DNA of 64,000 nucleotides from assembly GCA_016458225.1 (NCBI GenBank), contig JAEMGR010000003.1:434001-498000 (forward strand), read 5' to 3'. Source of the stretch: Myxococcaceae bacterium JPH2 (GTDB lineage Bacteria > Myxococcota > Myxococcia > Myxococcales > Myxococcaceae). A program made the position numbers and the translations under genes. A model generated the notes under the pieces. That model was not told the origin of the DNA. It made no database searches and saw only the letters and a list, made by a program, of their open reading frames with translations. Positions 16,705 to 23,164 of this stretch are shown here, in pieces. Every line of letters begins with the position of its first letter. Position 1 is the first letter of the stretch.

Positions 16705-17895
16705 TCAAGCTTCGCTTCGCACCAGCCGAGGGCGAGGACTTCCCAGCGCGCCAAGCACGAGCGTTCCCAGCGTGGCGGCGCCCGCCGCGGCCATGACGCC
16801 TGTCCAACCCCAGCGCTGCCAGACGGAGCCCAGCACGTAGCTGCCCAGGCTTCCTCCCGACAGACAGCTCAACAGATACAGCGAGGAGGCCGCGCCCATC
16901 TGCTGCGGTTGGATGGCCGTGGTGACGTCGTAGAACACCGCTGGCTGGCAGGCATACACGCCTGTGTACAGAATCAACACGCCCGCCAGCACCGCGATGA
17001 CATTCTGGAATGCCACCATGATGCCAAACGCGGCGAGCACCAGGATGACGCCCGTGCGCACCACCACGCTGGCGCCATAGGACTGCGCCAACGCGCCAGC
17101 CTTGGGCGCGATGAGCGCGCCGCCCACACCCGCCAGGCTGAGCCAGCCAATCTGCGCCACGGACAGGCCAAACGGAGGAGCGACGAGATAGAAGGTCAGG
17201 ATGGTGAGCGCGCCCAGGTAGGCGAAGAAGAGCAGGAAGCCCGCCAGGTAGCGCCGGACAATCTGCGGCATGGTCAGCAGCTGGAGCGCGCGCGCGTACT
17301 GCCCCGCGAGCGAGGGCTTCTGGCCCGGAATGGGCGCGAGCACCCGCGCCTGGAAGAGCGCCAGCGCCACCAGGACCGCGGGCACGCTGTAGAGCATCAT
17401 GGCGTGACGCCAGCCAATCAGCCCCGTCAGGATGCCAATGACCGTGCGGCCCACGATGAGGCCCGTCACCGTCGCGCTCAGACACAGGCCCAGGTAGGCC
17501 CCCGCCTTCCCCGGCGGCGCGATGCGCGTCATGTACGGGAACATGGGGCTGACCAGCCCCGCGGCGAACGCGCCAATCAGGCCCATGCCCAGGTTGAAGA
17601 GGATGTAGCTCCGGGACAGCCCGCACAGCGCCACGCTGGCCGCCAGCCCCAGCGCGCTGAACATGGCCATGCGGGTGAGGTTCACCCGGTCCGTCAGGGG
17701 CCCCAACAGGAAGAACGCCACTGCGTACGCGAGGCTGCAGTAGCTGAACGACACGCGCACGTCCGTGATGGGGAGCCCGAAGTCAGCGCCGATCTGCTGG
17801 AAGATGGGCTGCACCATGACGATGGAGCCCAACGCCAACAGGATGGCGGAGAACGGCGTGAGCGGCGCCCACTTCGAGTGCTGTTCGGTGGTCAT
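16705..17895 (-). CDS. MFS transporter
   Basis: This is an inner-membrane secondary transporter of the major facilitator superfamily, with about 396 residues and 12 predicted hydrophobic segments. The loop 2-3 motif appears as FFLLGPLTDRVNLTRMAMFS and the first half ends with GLIVGRTVIGILTGLIGWR, typical of drug exporters. The start is the ATG of MTTEQHSK, 10 bp after the stop of the preceding gene; the longer frame reads into that gene. It sits in the middle of the leftward operon, so export of the locus product, possibly with self-protection, is the natural reading. Confidence 0.9.
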   Translation of the reverse strand: MTTEQHSKWAPLTPFSAILLALGSIVMVQPIFQQIGADFGLPITDVRVSFSYCSLAYAVAFFLLGPLTDRVNLTRMAMFSALGLAASVALCGLSRSYILFNLGMGLIGAFAAGLVSPMFPYMTRIAPPGKAGAYLGLCLSATVTGLIVGRTVIGILTGLIGWRHAMMLYSVPAVLVALALFQARVLAPIPGQKPSLAGQYARALQLLTMPQIVRRYLAGFLLFFAYLGALTILTFYLVAPPFGLSVAQIGWLSLAGVGGALIAPKAGALAQSYGASVVVRTGVILVLAAFGIMVAFQNVIAVLAGVLILYTGVYACQPAVFYDVTTAIQPQQMGAASSLYLLSCLSGGSLGSYVLGSVWQRWGWTGVMAAAGAATLGTLVLGALGSPRPRLVRSEA

Positions 17896-17905
17896 GGGCC
17901 CGCGC

Positions 17906-18727
17906 CTAGCCTCTCGTCTCGAGCTTCTCGAAGGGCACCGGGCCCGACTTGAGCTGGGCATGCACGTCGCCGCCCAGGCCGTGATGGCCAATGGCGCCGC
18001 CGTAGTTCATCTGCGAGCTCATCCAGAGCACGATGACGTCGATGAGGCGGTTGGAGTCCTGCCCCGGCGGGAACGGATCCGGGATGCGCGCCGAGTACGT
18101 CGCCTTGCCCTGCGCGTCCGCGATGAAGACGTTGGGGATGCCCAGCGGCCCGGGGCGCACCGTGCCCTTCGGGCGAATCTCATGACGGCGCAATCCCATC
18201 ACCGTGTAGAGGCTGTGAGGAATCATCCCCTCGAACTCGAAGGAGAAGTCCGCGTAGTCCTCCCCCACGTCGATGGTCATCGTCCCCCGGGCCTTGCACC
18301 ACTGGCTCAAGGTGATGGGCGTGGTGATTTTGCGCCCGTCGATGGGCCGGTAGTCCGGGATGTAGGCCTCGTGCAGCGGGAGCGACGGCCGCACCACGCT
18401 GTGCGCGTGAGGGGCCTGGTCCGGCGCGAACACCTGCGAGTAGTTGTTGCAGGGCAGCGGCAGGGAGACCGTGTAGAGCACCTCGTCGCTCGTCGCCAGC
18501 TCGTCCGAGGAGATGTGACGGACCACCTTGTACGGGGCCAGCTTGCCGAACTCCGGCAGCGGACTCTGCGGCGACACCACCGCCGAGGTCCACTTCATCG
18601 TCAGGTCATCCTGGATGACATTGCCAATGACAATGAAGTTGCCGTCCTTGTCCATGATTTCGCTGGGCGGATAAGGCGGCCCCTGCGTGGTCAGCTTCAG
18701 GGCGTGGACGTATTTCTTGGTGGACAT
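17906..18727 (-). CDS. Unrecognised operon protein, probable beta-sandwich
   Basis: This 273-residue protein could not be assigned. It has no signal peptide or membrane segment. It opens with KYVHALKLTTQGPPYPPSE, has a DKDGNFIVIGNVIQDD turn, and a later part FEGMIPHSLYTVMGLRR ... NVFIADAQGKATYS shaped like small beta-sandwich proteins of exported enzymes. Several conserved-looking His (HAHSVV, GHHGLGGDVHAQL) could bind metal. It is tightly placed between HAD phosphatase (10 bp) and MFS (10 bp) genes, so it is almost surely cotranscribed and may take part in making or handling the locus product. Confidence 0.6.
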   Translation of the reverse strand: MSTKKYVHALKLTTQGPPYPPSEIMDKDGNFIVIGNVIQDDLTMKWTSAVVSPQSPLPEFGKLAPYKVVRHISSDELATSDEVLYTVSLPLPCNNYSQVFAPDQAPHAHSVVRPSLPLHEAYIPDYRPIDGRKITTPITLSQWCKARGTMTIDVGEDYADFSFEFEGMIPHSLYTVMGLRRHEIRPKGTVRPGPLGIPNVFIADAQGKATYSARIPDPFPPGQDSNRLIDVIVLWMSSQMNYGGAIGHHGLGGDVHAQLKSGPVPFEKLETRG

Positions 18728-18737
18728 GGCTCCCCCT

Positions 18738-19412
18738 TCAGTTCGCCGCCAGGACGCGCCAGTTGCGCTCGCGGGCCACCTTCAGCATGCCCGGCGAGTC
18801 CCCCACCACGACAGGGTTGCCCACCTTCTCCATGAAGCAGATATCCGAGACGTGGTCGCCGTACGCGTAGCAGGAGTCGAGCTTGACCTCGCGCCCCGCG
18901 ATGTAGCGGGAAATGACCTCCCACTTGCCATCGCCAATCACTTGCTGGAGCAGGCGGCCGGTGTAGATGCCGTCCTTCACCTCCAGCTCCGAGCACAACA
19001 GCCGGTCCGCGCCCACGTAGTTGACGATGGGGCCGAGGATGTCCTTGAACGAGCCGGAGACGAGCACCAGCTCCGCGCCGCGCGACTTGTGCTCGCGCTG
19101 CTCGGTGAACGCGGACGACACGAAGAGGTCGCCCCGGTCGATGATCTCCTGCATCCAGGTGCGCGCCGCCGCCTGGAGCTCCGCCTGACGGATGCCCGCG
19201 AACATCTCGTAGAAGCGCTTGTTGAGCGCCGCGCGGTCCGCGGTGGGCGTGTTGGCCTCGTTGATGGCCTTGAACTCCTTGCGCTTCTCCTCCACCTCCG
19301 GCCGGGTCGCGTAGGCCGTGTGATAGAGGAAGTAGTCCATGAACGTGATCATGCTCTTGAAGCGGATCAGCGTCTCATCGACGTCAGAGAAGACGATGTA
19401 AGGACTGCTCAT
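18738..19412 (-). CDS. HAD superfamily (subfamily IB) phosphatase
   Basis: This is a predicted phosphomonoesterase of 224 residues. Motif I is FSDVDETLI with nucleophile Asp10 and acid Asp12; motif II is LVLVSGSFKD; motif IV is AYGDHVSDICFMEKVG with the metal-binding aspartates. The helical cap (about 20-100) is as in SerB-like IB phosphatases. The ATG at 19412 opens the HAD fold directly; the longer frame runs into the upstream gene. The gap to the AfsA-like gene is 17 bp and to the next gene 10 bp. In known gamma-butyrolactone pathways a phosphate left by dihydroxyacetone phosphate must be removed, and this enzyme is in the right place for that. The substrate is inferred only. Confidence 0.85.
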   Translation of the reverse strand: MSSPYIVFSDVDETLIRFKSMITFMDYFLYHTAYATRPEVEEKRKEFKAINEANTPTADRAALNKRFYEMFAGIRQAELQAAARTWMQEIIDRGDLFVSSAFTEQREHKSRGAELVLVSGSFKDILGPIVNYVGADRLLCSELEVKDGIYTGRLLQQVIGDGKWEVISRYIAGREVKLDSCYAYGDHVSDICFMEKVGNPVVVGDSPGMLKVARERNWRVLAAN

Positions 19413-19429
19413 GGTGCGGTGCTCCTGAT

Positions 19430-20308
19430 TCAAGCGTCGGATTCGTTGAGCGGAGAGAGGCTGGGCGCCAGCTTCACGAGCGCCAGCCGGGACAGCAGTC
19501 CCTCGCGCGCGCTGAGCAACGCCTTGTCGAAGGCGGCGTACTTCACGAAGACCTCCGTGATGCACACGCCCACCTGGAAGAACTCGACCTTGATGTCGAG
19601 GAACACCGCCCCCGTCTGGCGCGAGTCACCCCGCTCCTCCACCACCTTCATGGTGATGTCGGTGGGCAGGGGGAAGCCAAACGTGTGGTAGGTGATGTTG
19701 TACTCGTTGAGCACGAAGTAGTACGGGCGCCCGAGCTGCTTCAGCCAGAAGCGCTCCGTGGCCGCCAGCAGCATCTGCCGCGACGCCTCGAAGAACACCA
19801 CCCCCTGGAGGTGGTGACCGGTGACGTGGTCGCTCATCTCCGCGCAGTCGTCATCCAGGACCAGATAGGAGCGGTAGAGATTGGCCGCGTCGTCCTTCTG
19901 TGGCGTGGTGATGATGGTGTTGCGGTCGAAGTGCTTGTGCGTGTACTTGCCCGAGCAGCGGTCCCGGATGCGCGCCTCCTGGATGGAGACGCGGTCATGG
20001 GCGGCGCTCCTTTGGAGGCGCTCCTCCAGCACGGCCAGCCGCTCCAGGGAGACTCCCTGACCGACAATCAGCGCGAGCGGCCGCTCGATGGCGTTCTTCT
20101 CGAGCAACCGCTCCAGGTGGGACACCGTCATCACGCCCGGGTTCTCACCCGCGAACGCGACGAACTTGTCACCCACCACGTGCAGCGGCTGCGGCGCTTC
20201 GAGTCCCCGGCGGGTCACCTGCTGGAGTGCACCGCTCGCCCCATCGGCGGTGATGTCTCCAAGTTCCGTCAGGGACGCCGGGTGGCGTGGCTGATCCAGA
20301 GTCAACAT
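19430..20308 (-). CDS. AfsA-like hotdog-domain protein (A-factor synthase type)
   Basis: This 292-residue protein resembles AfsA/ScbA-type enzymes, which join a beta-ketoacyl-ACP to dihydroxyacetone phosphate to start gamma-butyrolactone synthesis. The second half holds the clearest match: THKHFDRNTII (about 123-133), then SDHVTGHHLQGVVFFEASRQ (159-178), parallel to the AfsA motif D-H-V-P-G-M-x-L-L-E-A-x-R-Q, with Glu174, Arg177 and Gln178. The length is close to AfsA (about 300). The first half is not an obvious hotdog repeat. The ATG at 20308 has a strong GGAGGGGG ribosome binding site. It is the first gene of the leftward operon. Other hotdog enzymes (FabZ-like dehydratase, thioesterase) remain possible. 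Confidence 0.65.
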   Translation of the reverse strand: MLTLDQPRHPASLTELGDITADGASGALQQVTRRGLEAPQPLHVVGDKFVAFAGENPGVMTVSHLERLLEKNAIERPLALIVGQGVSLERLAVLEERLQRSAAHDRVSIQEARIRDRCSGKYTHKHFDRNTIITTPQKDDAANLYRSYLVLDDDCAEMSDHVTGHHLQGVVFFEASRQMLLAATERFWLKQLGRPYYFVLNEYNITYHTFGFPLPTDITMKVVEERGDSRQTGAVFLDIKVEFFQVGVCITEVFVKYAAFDKALLSAREGLLSRLALVKLAPSLSPLNESDA

Positions 20309-20333
20309 GGGAGTCCCCCTCCTGTTGTTCAAT

Positions 20334-20343
20334 ACTGCGCAGT
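20334..20343. promoter_or_regulatory. Perfect 10-bp palindrome upstream of the AfsA-like gene
   Basis: ACTGCGCAGT lies 26 bp upstream of the AfsA-like start codon, where a bound protein would interfere with leftward transcription. It is short and could be chance. Confidence 0.3.
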
Positions 20344-20387
20344 CTGTTTGCTATGGCCGGCCCCCGGACGCACGCACACCCGTTTAT

Positions 20388-20404
20388 GTCCTCCGCGGGA
20401 TGAC
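20388..20404. promoter_or_regulatory. Palindromic element 1 (GTCNTC-N4-GGATGAC)
   Basis: GTCCTC-CGCG-GGATGAC forms an interrupted palindrome. The same pattern recurs 114 bp away in the same divergent spacer, which argues for a two-site operator of a dimeric regulator. Which protein binds is unknown. Confidence 0.5.
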
Positions 20405-20501
20405 ACGGCGCGGAATGGAGGGTGCCGGGGCGCCCGCGTCTCAAATAACAATTCCCAGACATCTTTCTGTAACAACTCATGTCACACGAACGCTGTCTTG
20501 C

Positions 20502-20518
20502 GTCATCGCGCGGATGAC
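20502..20518. promoter_or_regulatory. Palindromic element 2 (GTCATC-N4-GGATGAC)
   Basis: GTCATC-GCGC-GGATGAC shares 12 of 13 arm positions with element 1 (one A/C difference); both have a G/C-only 4-bp core. It lies 106 bp upstream of the acyl-AMP ligase start. An overlapping inverted pair TCATGTCA (20477-20484) / TGACATGA (20515-20522) is also present. Confidence 0.5.
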
Positions 20519-20623
20519 ATGAACAGGTGCGCGTGATGCGCCGACGAAATGATTGGTATTGGACGCCACGCTTTGAAGACGCCCATGGGGATGGGCTGTC
20601 TTTCAAGAAGAGGGGTGAGTCAC

Positions 20624-21979
20624 ATGCTTGGGGAAAAGCCTGACGTGCAGTGGGTGCTGGAGCGCCTGGAGTCTCATGGCTCGCGCCCCGCGATGTTCTG
20701 GGAAGGCAACGAGGTCACCTACGCCGCGCTCGTCACGCGCGTGAAGGCCTGGCAGGAGACGCTGGCGAAGCACGGCGTGAAGCCAGGCCACTCGGTGGCG
20801 CTCCGCGGGGACTACAACCCGGAGACGTGCGCGCTGCTGGTGGCCCTCATCCTTCAAAGGACCATCGCGGTCCCGCTCGCGCCCAGCGTCAAGACGTTGG
20901 AGGAGTTCCTGGCCATCGCCGAGTGCGATGCCCTGTTCGAGTTCCAGGGCACCGAGCTGAAGAACGTCCGCCGCCTGGAGCCCCAGACGCACCACTCGCT
21001 CATGGCGCACCTGCGGACGCAGGACGTGCCCGGCCTCATCCTGTTCAGCTCGGGCTCCACGGGGAAGAGCAAGGCGTCGCTGCTCGACTTCGAGCGCATG
21101 CTGCGCAAGTTCAAGAAGGCCCGCGCCGGCAGCCGCACCCTCACCTTCCTGCTGCTGGACCACATTGGCGGCATCAACACCCTGCTCCACGCGCTGATGT
21201 CCGGCGGGACCATCGTGCCGCTCCTGGAGCGCACGCCCCAGGCCGTGTGCGCCGCCATCGCGAAGCACCGCGTGCAGCTGCTGCCCACCACGCCCACCTT
21301 CCTCAACATGCTGCTCATGTCAGAGGCGTACCGGCAGCACGACCTGTCCTCGCTGGAGATGATCACCTACGGCACGGAGCCCATGCCCGCGGCCACGCTG
21401 AAGCACCTGCATGAGGTGTTTCCCACGCTCAAGCTCAAGCAGACGTATGGCCTGTCCGAGCTGGGCATCCTCCAGACCAAGTCCAAGGACGACGCGTCCC
21501 TCTGGGTGAAGGTGGGCGGCGACGGCTACGAGGTGAAGGTCATCGACAACATCCTGTGGATTCGCGCCGAGTCCGCGATGTTGGGCTATCTCAACGCGCC
21601 CTCGCCCTTCAACGAAGAGGGCTGGTTCAACACCGGCGACGCGGTGGAGGTGGACGGGGAGTACCTGCGCATCCTCGGCCGCAAGTCGGAGATCATCAAC
21701 GTGGGCGGGGAGAAGGTGTACCCGGCCGAGGTGGAGAGCGTCATCCTCCAGCTCTCCAACGTGACGGACGTCACCGTGGTGGGGCGTCCCAATCCCATCA
21801 CCGGCAACGTGGTGTTCGCGCGCGTCACCGTGAAGGAGCCGGAGGACCCGTCCGCGCTCACCAAGCGGCTGCGCCAGTTCTGCCGCGGCCGGCTCGACTC
21901 ATTCAAGGTCCCGGTGGCGGTGGAGGTGGTGGAAGGCCGCCTGCACGGAGACCGGTTCAAGAAGGCGCGCGTCGGCTGA
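20624..21979 (+). CDS. Acyl-AMP/acyl-CoA ligase (class I adenylate-forming enzyme)
   Basis: This enzyme activates a carboxylic acid as acyl-AMP and passes it to CoA or an ACP. The core motifs are present: SSGSTGKSK (142-150), TYGLSELG, the FNTGDAVEVDGEYLRILGR hinge region and GGEKVYPAEVE, with the catalytic Lys near the end (FKKARVG). At 452 residues it is compact, with a short N-terminal part. The ATG at 20624 is preceded by GAAGAGGGG; the longer frame begins inside the promoter region. It leads the rightward operon, 22 bp before the SDR gene. With a discrete ACP two genes later, loading of a starter acid onto that ACP is the likely job. Acid specificity cannot be read reliably. Confidence 0.88.
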   Translation: MLGEKPDVQWVLERLESHGSRPAMFWEGNEVTYAALVTRVKAWQETLAKHGVKPGHSVALRGDYNPETCALLVALILQRTIAVPLAPSVKTLEEFLAIAECDALFEFQGTELKNVRRLEPQTHHSLMAHLRTQDVPGLILFSSGSTGKSKASLLDFERMLRKFKKARAGSRTLTFLLLDHIGGINTLLHALMSGGTIVPLLERTPQAVCAAIAKHRVQLLPTTPTFLNMLLMSEAYRQHDLSSLEMITYGTEPMPAATLKHLHEVFPTLKLKQTYGLSELGILQTKSKDDASLWVKVGGDGYEVKVIDNILWIRAESAMLGYLNAPSPFNEEGWFNTGDAVEVDGEYLRILGRKSEIINVGGEKVYPAEVESVILQLSNVTDVTVVGRPNPITGNVVFARVTVKEPEDPSALTKRLRQFCRGRLDSFKVPVAVEVVEGRLHGDRFKKARVG

Positions 21980-22001
21980 CAGGCATTCCGAGGGGGAAAC
22001 G

Positions 22002-22754
22002 GTGTCAACACAGACAGAGAGTCGTTCCAAGGTCGTCATCATCAGCGGGGGCAGCCGGGGCCTCGGCCAGGCGCTCGTGACCCACTGCCTCGAGCGGGGC
22101 CACACGGTGGCCACGTTCAGCCGCTCCGAGAGCCCGTTCGTCGCGCAGCTCAAGGCGAAGGACCCCGAGCGCCGCCGCTTCCTCTGGGAGCCGGTGGATG
22201 CCACGGACCCGGCCGCCCTGAAGTCCTTCGTGCATCAGGTGGCGGAGACGTATGGGCGGGTGGACGCGCTGGTGAACAACGCGGGGGTGGGAATCGACGG
22301 CATCCTCACCACGATGCGCGGCTCGCAAATCGAGCAGGGCATCGACCTCAACCTCAAGTCCGCCATCTATCTCATCCAGGCGTGCGCCAAGCAGATGCTG
22401 CTGCACCAGGCGGGCAGCATCATCAACGTGTCGTCCGTGAACGCGGTGCGCGGCCACTCGGGCGTGGCCGTCTACAGCGCGACGAAGGCGGCGCTCGACG
22501 GGCTCACCCGCAGCATGGCGCGCGAGCTGGGCCCCAAGCACATCCGCGTCAACTCGGTGGCGCCCGGCTACTTCGAGAGCGAGATGGTCGCGGACCTCAC
22601 CGCCGAGGCCAAGAACCGCATCATCCGCCGCACCCCGCTGGGACGCCTGGGCACCGCCGACGACATGGCTCACGTCGTGCTGTTCCTGCTCTCGCCCCAG
22701 TCGTCCTTCATCACGGGCCAAACCATCGTCGTCGACGGGGGAATCACATGCTGA
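22002..22754 (+). CDS. SDR-family oxidoreductase (FabG-like)
   Basis: This is an NAD(P)H-dependent short-chain dehydrogenase/reductase of 250 residues. The cofactor loop appears as SGGSRGLGQ, NNAG is intact at VNNAGVGIDG, the catalytic Ser is in INVSSVNAV, and the Tyr/Lys pair is in YSATK. The C-terminal GQTIVVDGG is typical of FabG-type 3-oxoacyl-ACP reductases. It starts with GTG after CGAGGGGGAA, and its 3' end overlaps the ACP gene by 7 bases, so translation is probably coupled. Two roles fit the context: a trans-acting ketoreductase for the PKS, whose own KR lacks its catalytic Tyr, or reduction of a butenolide made by the AfsA-like enzyme. Confidence 0.92.
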   Translation: MSTQTESRSKVVIISGGSRGLGQALVTHCLERGHTVATFSRSESPFVAQLKAKDPERRRFLWEPVDATDPAALKSFVHQVAETYGRVDALVNNAGVGIDGILTTMRGSQIEQGIDLNLKSAIYLIQACAKQMLLHQAGSIINVSSVNAVRGHSGVAVYSATKAALDGLTRSMARELGPKHIRVNSVAPGYFESEMVADLTAEAKNRIIRRTPLGRLGTADDMAHVVLFLLSPQSSFITGQTIVVDGGITC

Positions 22755-23101
22755 ACCAGCGTCCCAGCGTGCAGGAAATCCAGAAGCTCATCGCGGAGCA
22801 CATCGGCCAGATTCTCGAGGAGAAGGCCACCCAGGAAGGCAAGAGCAAGGAGGTCGGCCACGCGGACAGGCTCGGCGCCGACCTTGGCCTGTCGTCGCTG
22901 GATTTGGCCCAGCTCGTCGCCTCGCTCGAGATGCGGCTGAAGGCAGACCCGTTCCAGGAGCTGGTGCCCATCACCAGCGTGCGCACCGTCGCGGACCTCT
23001 GCGGTGCCTACGAGAAGTTCTTCTCCGGTGACACCTCGGATGGGGGCGCGTCCGAGGCCCTGCTCGAAAGCAAGCGTCGCGCCGAGGCGCGCCGCCGGTA
23101 A
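22748..23101 (+). CDS. Discrete acyl carrier protein
   Basis: This 117-residue protein is a four-helix carrier protein. The phosphopantetheine site is the Ser in DLGLSSLDL (Ser50; Ser49 replaces the more usual Asp). The preceding helix (RPSVQEIQKLIAEHIGQIL) and the following helix (LAQLVASLEMRL) match the ACP fold. A charged tail of about 25 residues follows. The ATG overlaps the end of the SDR gene by 7 bases, and the PKS begins 63 bp downstream. It probably carries the starter acyl group loaded by the ligase, and may supply substrate to the PKS or to the AfsA-like enzyme. It needs a phosphopantetheinyl transferase from elsewhere in the genome. Confidence 0.88.
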   Translation: MLNQRPSVQEIQKLIAEHIGQILEEKATQEGKSKEVGHADRLGADLGLSSLDLAQLVASLEMRLKADPFQELVPITSVRTVADLCGAYEKFFSGDTSDGGASEALLESKRRAEARRR

Positions 23102-23164
23102 CGCACACCGTCCCGCCTCGCGCCACTCCACCCTGGCTCCCGCCGTCGCACGGAAGAACACGTC

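Larger units (their letters stand above)
20309..20623. promoter_or_regulatory. Divergent promoter region of the biosynthetic locus
   Basis: This 315-bp spacer separates the two divergent operons and is visibly less GC-rich than its surroundings in places (CAAATAACAATTCC near 20443). It should carry both promoters. It contains two similar 17-bp palindromes and a separate 10-bp palindrome, each listed as its own feature. No gene is seen in it. Confidence 0.7.

Noticed and set aside
15292-17952. Long + strand frame opposite ABM, AKR and MFS genes
   Set aside because: It spans three well-supported genes in antisense and has no recognisable domain.
17906-18727. Possible PixA/AidA-type inclusion body protein
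   Set aside because: The DKDGN turn and length recall that family loosely, but the typical start and core motifs are not present, so the protein is left unassigned.
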